From positions 1-28,446 of IMG/VR virus record IMGVR_UViG_3300009603_001999: a stretch of DNA of 28,446 nucleotides; one strand, 5' to 3'. The notes beneath the pieces are model-generated. The model was not told the DNA's origin, made no database searches, and worked only from the letters and a program-made list of their open reading frames with translations. This DNA is from a virus. Position numbers and translations under genes: made by a program. This document shows positions 19,360 to 27,538 of the stretch, in pieces. Numbering within the stretch: the stretch's first letter is position 1; the number at the start of each line of letters is the position of its first letter.

Positions 19360-19589
19360 AAAAAAGACTCAAGCCAAAAAGATGGGTTGAAGAGAGAATT
19401 GGCTCAATTGACACAATTCTTGGTCAAATGCTCCAAAGAATGTCAATAATAGAGACTATCCTTGAAAGTTACATAGAAATGAGAAAGGATACCCATAAGA
19501 TATCAAAATTCTTAGATAAGAAGCGTAAAAAGAAAGATGCAGAAATTAAAGCTAAAAGAGATAGAAGAGAAGCTTCAAAGGCTCACTGA
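19356..19589 (+). CDS. 77-aa basic coiled-coil protein
   Basis: Unrecognised. Basic ends flank a hydrophobic heptad helix (IGSIDTILGQMLQRMSIIET, ILESYIEM), followed by a Lys/Arg-rich tail. Translationally coupled to the lipoprotein (ATGA) and overlapping the 46-aa gene. Probably an oligomer; position before TerS is shared with small packaging-module proteins. Confidence 0.5.
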   Translation: MKKRLKPKRWVEERIGSIDTILGQMLQRMSIIETILESYIEMRKDTHKISKFLDKKRKKKDAEIKAKRDRREASKAH

Positions 19590-19677
19590 AGAATATAATC
19601 AGCTTTTAGGGTATAGGCAGGCACTTATTGACTATGAATTAGATTCTGATGAAGAAAAGAAGAATAAAAAAGACTGA
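19537..19677 (+). CDS. 46-aa coiled-coil protein upstream of TerS
   Basis: ATG at 19537 within the end of the 77-aa gene. The product (MQKLKLKEIEEKLQRLTEEY, NQLLGYRQALIDYELDSDEE) is a clean heptad helix with an acidic end. SD is poor (AAGAAAG). It overlaps TerS by 29 nt. Small coiled-coil proteins of this type often sit next to terminase genes; function unknown. Confidence 0.45.
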   Translation: MQKLKLKEIEEKLQRLTEEYNQLLGYRQALIDYELDSDEEKKNKKD

Positions 19678-20404
19678 ATACGTTCTTTACGACAATGAAC
19701 CTGAATTCCGTGAATATAACCCCAAAACTGAAATTGTGCCAGATTGGCGGACAGGGCAGGAAGGTGACTGGGTTTTATCGGATGATGGTCAGATTTGTCA
19801 GGTCCTCAGGCGAAAACAGGCAAAACAGAAGTATAAGTCGGTAGAATACATAAGAACGATTATAGGAACATTCATATGCAGACCAGAGGTGGAAATGAAA
19901 GGAGAAATGAGGCAGAACATATATACGTTCAGCCCAAGTGGAAATTATGCATATGAACAGATTAAAGGTAGAAAAAACCCAACTCGCCGTGAATTCCTTT
20001 TTGCCAAGTATGTTGCAACTGGAGAAAACATAGTTGATGCATTTAAGAGGGCATATCCTACAGATAATGATGAATACGCAGACAGACAGTCAAAATTACT
20101 TTTAAGTACAGAGAGGGTAAGAAGTTTGATAAGAGAAGAAATAGATAAAGTATTGAACGAAGCGGAAATAACTCCGCTTTACATACTGGAAAAGATGAAA
20201 GACATAATTGAGAACCCACACGCACGTGACGGCGACAAGGTTAATCTTTTAAAAGAACTAGTAACTGTTGCAGGAATGAAAGATACTGAAAAAAGATCTG
20301 AATCTGTAACAGTATTCCAGGGATTTACAAAGGAGCAATTAAGTGCTATTGAAGGTAAAGAGGTTAAAAAACTTGCGAAAGCTAGCAGAGAGATTGAAGG
20401 ATAG
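19649..20404 (+). CDS. terS: terminase small subunit (TerS)
   Basis: 251 aa. Residues about 108-215 match small terminase subunits: PTRREFLFAKYVATGENIVD, AFKRAYP (the HTH DNA-binding part), then DRQSKLLLSTERVRSLIREE and a helical oligomerisation region (ILEKMKDIIENPHARDGDKV). Residues 1-105 are an extra beta-rich, basic extension that is longer than usual. TerS recognises the packaging start on phage DNA and feeds it to TerL, which lies two genes downstream. No clear SD precedes the ATG at 19649; it overlaps the 46-aa gene. Confidence 0.8.
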   Translation: MKKRRIKKTEYVLYDNEPEFREYNPKTEIVPDWRTGQEGDWVLSDDGQICQVLRRKQAKQKYKSVEYIRTIIGTFICRPEVEMKGEMRQNIYTFSPSGNYAYEQIKGRKNPTRREFLFAKYVATGENIVDAFKRAYPTDNDEYADRQSKLLLSTERVRSLIREEIDKVLNEAEITPLYILEKMKDIIENPHARDGDKVNLLKELVTVAGMKDTEKRSESVTVFQGFTKEQLSAIEGKEVKKLAKASREIEG

Positions 20405-20573
20405 AGATTGTGATGTTTGCGGGTATCCGTTATATGACAATTCAATCCCAGTAACAGAGATAACAATAAAAATGAGCAATCTTCACGTACAGTGCACAAA
20501 CTGTTTAAGTATATATGACCACTCACTTGAGTTAAAACACATTGGAATTACTAAAAATGCAGGTTTAGCGTAA
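20343..20573 (+). CDS. small four-Cys Zn-ribbon protein
   Basis: Up to 76 aa, with CDVCGYPLY and CTNCLSIY giving a CxxC...CxxC zinc ribbon about 27 residues apart. The start is uncertain: GTG at 20343, TTG at 20373 (10 nt after AGAGG) or TTG at 20394; the earliest two lie inside the TerS gene. Its stop overlaps the next gene (TAATG). It may aid TerS/TerL or the downstream cyclotransferase; no family recognised. Confidence 0.55.
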   Translation: MLLKVKRLKNLRKLAERLKDRDCDVCGYPLYDNSIPVTEITIKMSNLHVQCTNCLSIYDHSLELKHIGITKNAGLA

Positions 20574-20929
20574 TGAAGAAGAATATTGCAGTATACGGCA
20601 CGTTAAGAGATTTTAAGACTAAGAAGGGTGAAGTTCACGGTTATACACTTGTTTACCCTGCTATGACTAAAGCATTCCCTGCAGCTATCAGAGATGAGAA
20701 GGATAAGATAGTTGTAGAGGTAAAAACGATAGAAGACTACGAAATTGGTGGTTATGACGAGTATGAAAACGTAAAAGGCGGATTATATAAGAGAGATACA
20801 GTAAATGTGAAGATGCCTGACGGTGAAATAATAGAAGCATGGATGTATACTGCTGGTCCAGTCATACTGCAGAACGACGGTGTCTACGAAAAGATTCCAG
20901 ATAACGATTGGGAGAACGTGGCTTATTAA
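20573..20929 (+). CDS. gamma-glutamylcyclotransferase (GGCT/AIG2-like)
   Basis: 118 aa, the full size of the fold. The substrate-binding VYGTLR loop is at 7-12. 'YEIGGYDEYENVKGGLYKRD' (56-75) matches the family's L-D-x-h-E segment, where Glu64 is the probable catalytic acid/base. The family releases 5-oxoproline from gamma-glutamyl amines. In a phage with amidoligases and a glutamine amidotransferase it would suit removal or editing of a gamma-glutamyl amide, although it is on the other strand. Coupled to the Zn-ribbon gene by TAATG; its last 50 nt overlap TerL. Confidence 0.82.
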   Translation: MKKNIAVYGTLRDFKTKKGEVHGYTLVYPAMTKAFPAAIRDEKDKIVVEVKTIEDYEIGGYDEYENVKGGLYKRDTVNVKMPDGEIIEAWMYTAGPVILQNDGVYEKIPDNDWENVAY

Positions 20930-22490
20930 CATAAATTCGTCAGGGCTTAAAGAAAAGGAAAAAGCACTTGAATTAGCAAAGCGTGATATAATTACATTTG
21001 GCCAGATGTTCCTTCCTGATGACTTCATGAAGAGCGTTCCTGCACCTTACCAGTATAGATTAAGCAATCTTTTGCTTGATACGACAAAAAGAAGGGTTTG
21101 CATTATACTTCCAAGGGGTCATGCAAAATCAACACTTGCAAAAACAGCACTCCTCCATAAATTATACTTTAATCCAAGTGAAAAGAAAGAATTCATAGCC
21201 TGGGTAGCTGAAGAGCAATCACAGGCAATTGACCATATAAGATACCTTCAGAACCATATAGAATATAATCCTGCACTCAATTACTACTTTGGAGACCTTG
21301 TAGGTCAAAAGTGGACAGAAAAGGAATTTACCACCTCACGTGGTGACAGGGTAATAGCAAAAGGTACTAATCAAAGATTACGTGGACGTTCTCAGATTGG
21401 ACTGCGTTATACTAAAATCATCCTTGATGACTTTGAATCCGAATTAAATACCAAAACACCAGAGAGACGCAGGGAAATCAAGGAATGGGTGATGTCAACG
21501 GTAGAACCAGCACTTGAAGAATCAAAAGGAAATGAAGGTGCTGTTTGGCTTATAGGCACAATTGTCCACTATGATTCATTCCTCCAGAGTGTTTATGACG
21601 GATATGAGATTGCAAAGAAAGAAAATAGAAAATATGCTTGGGAAGTTATGTATGAAAAGGCACTTGTTGAAGATACACCACTTTGGCCTTCTTATTTTTC
21701 GAAAGAGAAACTTCTTGATATAAGAAGCAGGTTCCAAGATATGGGCCTTGTTCATAAGTTTGCACAGGAATATCTTAATGAAGCAAGAGATCTTGAGAAT
21801 ATAAAGTTTAAAACAGATAGACTTAACTATTACAATGGAGAATTTGTAGGAAGAAATGGATTTGCGTATTTATTGACAAAAGACGATGCTATTCCATTGC
21901 ACGTCTACATAGGTGTAGACCTTGCGTACGGCGCTACTGAAAGAAGTGACTATCAGGTTATAATGGTTATGGGTATTGATAGTGACAAGAATTATTATAT
22001 ACTTGATTATTACAGGGAACATTCTCCATTATACGAGATGCCTGGAACAATATTGAAGTATGCAAAGGACTATCAGCCAATTAAGCGTGCCACACTGGAA
22101 GAAGTAGGAGCGCAAGGAGTTATAAAGGATGCTGTAATGGAACTGTCTTCTAAGGACAGAAAGCTCATGCCAGGTGTTATACGTGGCAAAAGACCGCCAA
22201 CAAGGATTAAAAAGGAAGATAGGCTTGAAGCTCTGCTTTGTCCTATAGTTAATAGAAAGAAATTGTATATTAAGAAAACACATACCGAACTTGTGGATGA
22301 AATGTTTCAATTCCCAAAAGGAAAGAACGATGACCTTCTTGATGGTCTTTGGTATGCGTGTGTTAGTTCAAGAGCTCCATTAAGCAGAAAGTTTGATGTG
22401 TCTGACTTTGATGAGAGAATGGATAAGAAAAAGGGTAAAAAGATTAAAAACAAAGTTATAAATTGGATGACAGGACAAAAAGCAGCGTAA
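20880..22490 (+). CDS. terL: terminase large subunit (TerL)
   Basis: 536 aa. ATPase domain: Walker A PRGHAKST (78-85), Walker B IILDDFE (180-186) and a coupling segment near LIGTIVH (224-230). RNase H-like nuclease domain: GVDLAYG (345-351), E383/E384 region and KNDDLLDGLWYA (near 480-491), supplying the metal-binding acids. TerL pumps DNA into the prohead through the portal and cuts it at the end. The GTG at 20880 is the only in-frame start upstream of the conserved part but has no SD; it overlaps the cyclotransferase by 50 nt, so coupling is likely. Confidence 0.94.
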   Translation: MSTKRFQITIGRTWLININSSGLKEKEKALELAKRDIITFGQMFLPDDFMKSVPAPYQYRLSNLLLDTTKRRVCIILPRGHAKSTLAKTALLHKLYFNPSEKKEFIAWVAEEQSQAIDHIRYLQNHIEYNPALNYYFGDLVGQKWTEKEFTTSRGDRVIAKGTNQRLRGRSQIGLRYTKIILDDFESELNTKTPERRREIKEWVMSTVEPALEESKGNEGAVWLIGTIVHYDSFLQSVYDGYEIAKKENRKYAWEVMYEKALVEDTPLWPSYFSKEKLLDIRSRFQDMGLVHKFAQEYLNEARDLENIKFKTDRLNYYNGEFVGRNGFAYLLTKDDAIPLHVYIGVDLAYGATERSDYQVIMVMGIDSDKNYYILDYYREHSPLYEMPGTILKYAKDYQPIKRATLEEVGAQGVIKDAVMELSSKDRKLMPGVIRGKRPPTRIKKEDRLEALLCPIVNRKKLYIKKTHTELVDEMFQFPKGKNDDLLDGLWYACVSSRAPLSRKFDVSDFDERMDKKKGKKIKNKVINWMTGQKAA

Positions 22491-22618
22491 AAGATAAATC
22501 TGTCTTCTCAAAAAGGTCTGATGCTGGTAAGGGAGATTCTCCTAGAAGAGGCATTTCAATCAAGGATTGGGAAAGGAGATTTAGTCGAGTATTTAAAAAA
22601 AATAAAAAAAGTACTTGA
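22463..22618 (+). CDS. possible 51-aa basic protein between TerL and portal
   Basis: An open frame from TTG 22463 to TGA 22618 in a different frame from TerL. The product is rich in Lys/Arg/Ser and ends GISIKDWERRFSRVFKKNKK. There is no SD, and the last bases overlap the promoter at 22615. The C-terminal part looks protein-like, but coding status is uncertain. Confidence 0.3.
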   Translation: MDDRTKSSVKDKSVFSKRSDAGKGDSPRRGISIKDWERRFSRVFKKNKKST

Positions 22619-22643
22619 CAAACCTGCCATTTTGGCTTATATT
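22615..22643 (+). promoter_or_regulatory. strong sigma70-consensus promoter before the portal gene
   Basis: TTGACA (22615-22620), exactly 17 nt, TATATT (22638-22643); a predicted start near 22650 gives a 5' leader of about 20 nt before the portal TTG. The bases GTACTTG around the -35 match those at the -35 of the 9156-9185 promoter. It would drive head genes with the host housekeeping sigma. Confidence 0.7.
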
Positions 22644-22671
22644 ATATATATTATATATTTAGGAATATAAT

Positions 22672-24696
22672 TTGCCTCAATACGACATAGACGAGCAAAA
22701 AGATAAAACTGAAAGATCTAGAGAACTCTGGCGCAGGTGGCGTGATGCCAGAATTGAATGGGATGCGGAAGCAAGAGATTCAATAGACTTTGTGCTCGGA
22801 AATCATTATACCGAAGCAGAATCCGATGCATTACAAGCTGTCGGACAGGCAGACTTTGTTATAGACAGAGTTTACGCCGCTGTTGATAAACTTAAATCTT
22901 TACTTACTTCAAGATCTCCAAGATTCTTAGCTGTAGGGAGGGAAGACTCTGATAGTCGTTTATCTGCAGTGTGGCGAACTATCATGGAATATGTCTGGGA
23001 TATATCAGACGGTTCAACTCAGTTCAAGCAAGCTGTACATGATTACGCAGTTGCTGGATTGGGTTATTTTTATGTATATATAGATCCAGAAGCAGACTAC
23101 GGAAGGGGTGAAGTAAAGTTTACATACCTTGATCCTTTTAGGGTTTACGTTGACCCAGCGTCACGAGACCGATATTATGATGATGCATCAGGTCTGTTAC
23201 TTTCCACCATATTAACAAAATCACAGCTTCTCGACCTGTATCCCTCCCTTATTGAATTCATAGATGAAATAGAGCCAATGGATGATGAAGAGGACTATCC
23301 TTCTTCTTCAAAGAAAAATTCATCTACATCGTTTACACCAGATGTTGTAAAAGATAAGGATTACATGGGAGATGGAAAATACAGGATTATAGAACATTTT
23401 GAAAAGATTAAAGTGCCTTTTTACAGAATATTTGACACAAGAACAGGTGCTGAAAAGATTGTCACTATTGAGCAATTTGAAAAGATAGCACAGGAAAATG
23501 CAGAAGCTTTTGAAAAGGGACTGGTACAAGCCCTAGAAGTACAACAAACAAGAATAAAAATAACTTGTTCTGTTGGAAGCTATGTCCTCTATGAAAGAGT
23601 CCTAAACACAAATGCCTACCCAATAATACCAGTCCCTAACATTTGGACTAATACACCATATCCAAAATCGGATGTATCTAAGGTAAAGGATTCTCAGAGA
23701 TTATTAAATAAATTATTCAGTTTAACACTATCGCACGCACAAGCCTCTGCAGGACTTAAACTTTTAGTTCCAGAGGGCAGTGTTGATGATATTGGCCAGA
23801 TAGAGCGTGACTGGGCTAATCCAAATGCGGTTATACCATATAATCCAGAATTTGGCGAACCTCACTTTCCAGCTCCACAACCTTTGGCAGGTGAGTTCTA
23901 TCATCTTATAGATCGTGTTGAACACTACATAGATTTGAATTTTGGCATACCAGAACTTATGCAGGGATTTAAAGAAGCGGCACCAGAAACAGTTCGTGGA
24001 ACCGCAATGCTTTCTGAAATGGGAGAAAGCAGGGGGAAATCAAAGCTTCGTGATATCGAAGCAAGTTTGACAAGACTTGGAACTGTAATATACAATTTTG
24101 CGAAAGGACATTACGAATATAGCAAGACATTCAGAATTGTACAGCCAAACAATGATTTGACTGAATTTACAGTCAATAACAAATTATACGATGACAAACG
24201 ACAAGAATTAATGTCAATAGAGAACGATATTACTATCGGTCAACATGACGTTCGGATAATATCGGGTTCAACAATGCCAAGCAACAGAATGCAGGAATAC
24301 AATATGTATCTTGAAGCCTACAAGTTGAATCTGGTTGATGATGTCGAGGTCTTAAAGAAAACAGAGATCTTCGACAAAGAAGGCGTTCTTAAACGCAAGG
24401 GACTGATTGCTCAGTTGCAGGGTCAGTTGCAGGGTGCTCAAGGGCAGATTAAGAAACTTCAAGGCGACCTACAAACGGCAGAGCGTGAAATGCTTAATGC
24501 CAGAAAAAAGGCCGAACTGGAGAAATTCAAGGGAGAACTTGGCGAGATCGAAAAAAGCTCTCGATACAAGGAAAAGACCAATATCAATAAACTTGAGACG
24601 GCAATTAACAAAGCAATTGCACGAGAAGAAGTTAAAATACAAAGAAAAGCAATGGCTGAAGAGAAGGGTGCTCGAAAGGGCGCTGAGGCTACTTAA
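22672..24696 (+). CDS. portal protein (P22-like)
   Basis: 674 aa, in the size range of P22-type portals. Recognisable features are the N-terminal 'WRRWRDARIEWDAEARDSID' helix, 'VIDRVYAAVDKLKSLLTSRSPR', an alpha/beta clip and stem in the middle, and 'PELMQGFKEAAPETVRGTAM' typical of the family's C-terminal core. The last ~110 residues are a long Gln/Lys/Glu coiled coil. Twelve copies form the DNA channel at one capsid vertex and dock TerL. The start is TTG, 7 nt after AGGA. Confidence 0.88.
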   Translation: MPQYDIDEQKDKTERSRELWRRWRDARIEWDAEARDSIDFVLGNHYTEAESDALQAVGQADFVIDRVYAAVDKLKSLLTSRSPRFLAVGREDSDSRLSAVWRTIMEYVWDISDGSTQFKQAVHDYAVAGLGYFYVYIDPEADYGRGEVKFTYLDPFRVYVDPASRDRYYDDASGLLLSTILTKSQLLDLYPSLIEFIDEIEPMDDEEDYPSSSKKNSSTSFTPDVVKDKDYMGDGKYRIIEHFEKIKVPFYRIFDTRTGAEKIVTIEQFEKIAQENAEAFEKGLVQALEVQQTRIKITCSVGSYVLYERVLNTNAYPIIPVPNIWTNTPYPKSDVSKVKDSQRLLNKLFSLTLSHAQASAGLKLLVPEGSVDDIGQIERDWANPNAVIPYNPEFGEPHFPAPQPLAGEFYHLIDRVEHYIDLNFGIPELMQGFKEAAPETVRGTAMLSEMGESRGKSKLRDIEASLTRLGTVIYNFAKGHYEYSKTFRIVQPNNDLTEFTVNNKLYDDKRQELMSIENDITIGQHDVRIISGSTMPSNRMQEYNMYLEAYKLNLVDDVEVLKKTEIFDKEGVLKRKGLIAQLQGQLQGAQGQIKKLQGDLQTAEREMLNARKKAELEKFKGELGEIEKSSRYKEKTNINKLETAINKAIAREEVKIQRKAMAEEKGARKGAEAT

Positions 24697-24770
24697 TATC
24701 AGTGGTTCTGTTTCTTTGAACATACGAGAGTGTGTAGTCAATAATAGAAAAAATCACAAGGAGGTAACTA

Positions 24771-25499
24771 ATGGAAGACCTACAGCAAACCGAAGGACAG
24801 GTTACAGAAGAACCTATTTCACAAGGTGAACAACATGAAGAACCAAGTGCAGACTGGAAAGAAGAAACCAAAAAGTTTCAATCAATGTATGACAAGCGTG
24901 ATGCTGATTACAGGAGACTTGAAGGTGAAGTTGACCAGTACAGAAAGCTTGGAGAGATGTTGAAAAACAGACCAGATGTTGTTGACGCAATGAGGAATAA
25001 GTTGTCTGGTGAACCAGGAAATTCGACTAAAAAGAATGAACCTAAACTTGAAGAAGGTTCGTTCGACCCGTGGGAAGCCTATTACAAACCTGACTCTGAT
25101 TCGTATAAAATGCGAGTAAAAGAGAGTCAGAAAATGGTAAACTCTGCCGTCGGACAACAGATGGCACGTTTCCAAACCCAAGTAGGAATGAATAACCTGA
25201 AGGGTGAACTTGCAGCAAATTACAATATGACAGATCCGCAAGAACAGAAAGAGTTCATGGATTTTGCGATGCGCCCAAGAGATCAAATACCTTTAGACAT
25301 GTTAATAAATGTCTATAGAGAACACAAGGGGCAAGCACAGCAAGTAGCAGGATCGAATGAGAATATTGAAGCAGTTCGCAAAACACAGGACATTCCTAAG
25401 TCAGCAGGCATTTTACAAGGCGCAAAGCCAGCACAGAAATCTAATGAAGATGCTGTGTGGGACGGTGTAATGAATGCTGGCAATAAAAGTATATGGTAA
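24771..25499 (+). CDS. probable capsid scaffolding protein
   Basis: 242 aa, very acidic and Gln/Glu/Lys-rich, largely helical, with no Cys, lying between portal and major capsid genes as scaffolds do. A disordered acidic start (MEDLQQTEGQVTEEPISQGE) is followed by a coiled-coil segment (about 35-80) and a C-terminal 'AVWDGVMNAGNKSIW', a likely capsid-docking helix. It would guide prohead assembly and then leave. Strong SD: AAGGAGG 6 nt before ATG. Sequence family not specifically recognised. Confidence 0.7.
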   Translation: MEDLQQTEGQVTEEPISQGEQHEEPSADWKEETKKFQSMYDKRDADYRRLEGEVDQYRKLGEMLKNRPDVVDAMRNKLSGEPGNSTKKNEPKLEEGSFDPWEAYYKPDSDSYKMRVKESQKMVNSAVGQQMARFQTQVGMNNLKGELAANYNMTDPQEQKEFMDFAMRPRDQIPLDMLINVYREHKGQAQQVAGSNENIEAVRKTQDIPKSAGILQGAKPAQKSNEDAVWDGVMNAGNKSIW

Positions 25500-25524
25500 T
25501 AAATAAAAAAACGGAGGTTAATTA

Positions 25525-26961
25525 ATGGCTATTAATAGTGGTACATTAAAAACTTCGGGTGTTGGTGGCTCAGCGACTGAGTATACTCATGGAACAGCTC
25601 CATTAGATACAGTTGCTAATATAGGTCAATTCGCTGATAAAAGGCGAATACATGACTTTGGCGACAGAGTTGCAGAGCTTTCACCTGAAGAATCTCCATT
25701 CTTTGTTTATCTAAGTAAAGTAGCAAAACGACCCACAGATGATTCAACTTTCCGATTTCTGGAAAACCGATCAAAAATTGACTGGACAAGTCGTAATTTC
25801 TTTTTAGCAGCCGCTGAATCAGCTTTAGTTGCTGGTACAAGTTATTCTATTGCTGTTGATGATAATGCATCATCTCCTGCAAGTATAGATTGGCTCATAA
25901 AAGGAATGGTTATTGCGATTGAAACAGTTGATGATGCCAATGGTAAAGCATACACAACAGTACGTATCGAAGATGCTCCTGTAGATGCTGGAACTAGCAC
26001 AACTTTCACTGGTAAAGTGATTGCAACGTCAAGTTCTAGTATAACAGGTTACGGTGCAGCTGCTGATAATGCTCCATGTACGGTTGTCGGTACAGCTTTT
26101 GAAGAAGGATCAGGATCTCCTGATGTATGGTCAAGTCAGCTCGATGATGAATTTGGTTACTGCCAAATCTTCAAAACAGCAGCAGAGATGTCAAATTCTG
26201 CTATTGCTACTAATTATCGTGGATATGCAAACGAATGGGATAGAATATGGAATCTCAAATTAAGAGAACATAAAGTAGATATTGAACGTGCAATGTTGTA
26301 CGGTCAAAAAGCTCGTAGAAGTGGTATTGCCTATAGTGAGGGTATAGTAGGTATGATAGTTGCAAATGCTGGTGCGGCAACTGGCGGCACAAGCGCACTA
26401 TCTTACTCTTCTGGAAAACCTTATTATAGAACTGTAACCACTACAGAGTTCAACTATGATTTGTTCTTAAGTGATTTTGAGGTTTTATTCGACCCTGCAA
26501 GGGGTGGTTCGAATGATAAACTTGCACTGGCAAGTCTTCCAGTAATAACAATGTTTAATAAATTAGGTGCAGGAGCTACTTTTGGAACTGCTGCAACATC
26601 CTCATTTTTAGACAATACATTATCTGGTTCTACCGATGCAGGTGCTTACAATATCGATTTTGGCAAACAAACAGGAACTTTTGGACATAGTATCATGAAA
26701 ATTGATACTGTTCATGGTTCACTGGCACTGATTAAAGAACCCTTATTTAGAGGATTCGCTAATTCAATGCTAGCCTTAATTGATATGTCACAAGTTGCGT
26801 ACAGACCTTTAGTAGGTAACGGTCTCAACAGAGATACTCACATAATAACTAATGTACAGCAAGCGGATGAAGATTTACGTAAAGACATGATTCTTACAGA
26901 AGCAGGTCTTGAAGTTGCTCTTCCTGAAACACACATGTTGTACAACTTTGAAGGAGTATAA
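25525..26961 (+). CDS. major capsid protein
   Basis: 478 aa, downstream of the scaffold-like gene. The N-terminal 'ATEYTHGTAPLDTVANIGQF' leads to 'FGDRVAELSPEESPFFVYLS' and 'STFRFLENRSKIDW', as in HK97-fold capsid proteins of P22/N4-like environmental phages. A Ser/Thr/Ala-rich beta segment at about 90-195 looks like an inserted surface domain. The C-terminus has 'HIITNVQQADEDLRKDMILT', typical of the P-domain end. Strong SD: CGGAGG before ATG. It would form the icosahedral shell. The exact lineage cannot be given. Confidence 0.82.
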   Translation: MAINSGTLKTSGVGGSATEYTHGTAPLDTVANIGQFADKRRIHDFGDRVAELSPEESPFFVYLSKVAKRPTDDSTFRFLENRSKIDWTSRNFFLAAAESALVAGTSYSIAVDDNASSPASIDWLIKGMVIAIETVDDANGKAYTTVRIEDAPVDAGTSTTFTGKVIATSSSSITGYGAAADNAPCTVVGTAFEEGSGSPDVWSSQLDDEFGYCQIFKTAAEMSNSAIATNYRGYANEWDRIWNLKLREHKVDIERAMLYGQKARRSGIAYSEGIVGMIVANAGAATGGTSALSYSSGKPYYRTVTTTEFNYDLFLSDFEVLFDPARGGSNDKLALASLPVITMFNKLGAGATFGTAATSSFLDNTLSGSTDAGAYNIDFGKQTGTFGHSIMKIDTVHGSLALIKEPLFRGFANSMLALIDMSQVAYRPLVGNGLNRDTHIITNVQQADEDLRKDMILTEAGLEVALPETHMLYNFEGV

Positions 26962-26963
26962 TC

Positions 26964-27431
26964 ATGAGAAGTGACACATTAGAACCAAGTAGTGGAAAGT
27001 ATGGCGGAAGAGTTGATAATGTTGTACTTGTTGTAGACGCAGCAACAGTTAATATAAATTCTAAAGATTCAGGAAAGGTTCATGTAATACCTGATTTAAC
27101 TGCGGACTGTACGCTTACACTACCTACAGAAGAGGTTGGTCTTAATTATGAGTTTTGGTATGGCGGCACTGCTGCTGATGTTCAAGACTGGATATTCAAA
27201 ACTACTGGCAATAGTAATTACTTTGTTGGTGGTCTTGTAGGACATGACACTGATGCTGGTGGTGATGATACGTATGTTGTAGATTCAAATGGAAGTAGTA
27301 ATTCACAACTTACTGTGTATACTCCTATTGCAGGAACTTTAGTTAAAGTTGCATGCAATGGAGTTGTATGGTATATTAATGGACAAGCTGTATCAGCTAC
27401 AGATGCATCTCATGCTTTTGCAGATCAATAA
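26964..27431 (+). CDS. beta-rich capsid decoration/head-fibre-type protein
   Basis: 155 aa, Val/Thr/Gly/Asp-rich with a low charge, 2 nt after the capsid stop. 'VHVIPDLTADCTLTLPTEEV', then 'LNYEFWYGGTAADVQDWIFK' and 'LVKVACNGVVWYINGQAVSA' suggest a beta-sandwich. Immediate coupling to the capsid gene suggests a cement or decoration protein on the head surface. GGAG lies before the ATG. No family name is certain. Confidence 0.6.
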   Translation: MRSDTLEPSSGKYGGRVDNVVLVVDAATVNINSKDSGKVHVIPDLTADCTLTLPTEEVGLNYEFWYGGTAADVQDWIFKTTGNSNYFVGGLVGHDTDAGGDDTYVVDSNGSSNSQLTVYTPIAGTLVKVACNGVVWYINGQAVSATDASHAFADQ

Positions 27432-27450
27432 TCCGAACAAATAAGGATTG

Positions 27451-27495
27451 ACAGTTAATAGAACTGTGGGGCAGGTCGTATAAAGGGCTTGCCCC
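27451..27495 (+). other. twin hairpins between two surface-protein genes
   Basis: ACAGTT/AACTGT (27451-27456 with 27462-27467, 5-nt loop) directly abuts a second stem, GGGGCAGGUC/GGCUUGCCCC (27468-27477 with 27486-27495; 10 pairs, two of them G-U). An AATCT/AGATT mini-stem follows. No uninterrupted U-tract is present, so it may be a weak terminator, an RNase processing site, or a stabiliser of the capsid mRNA 3' end. Confidence 0.5.
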
Positions 27496-27538
27496 GAATC
27501 TATAAAGATTTTATTAACAATTAACATGGAGAAATTTC

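Noticed and set aside
24407-24829. Basic frame overlapping the portal C-terminus
   Set aside because: It is an out-of-frame reading of the portal coiled-coil and the start of the scaffold gene, without an SD.
27441-27490. Promoter at TTGACA 27448
   Set aside because: No -10 hexamer lies 16-18 nt downstream; TATAAA is too far away and the sequence is part of a hairpin.
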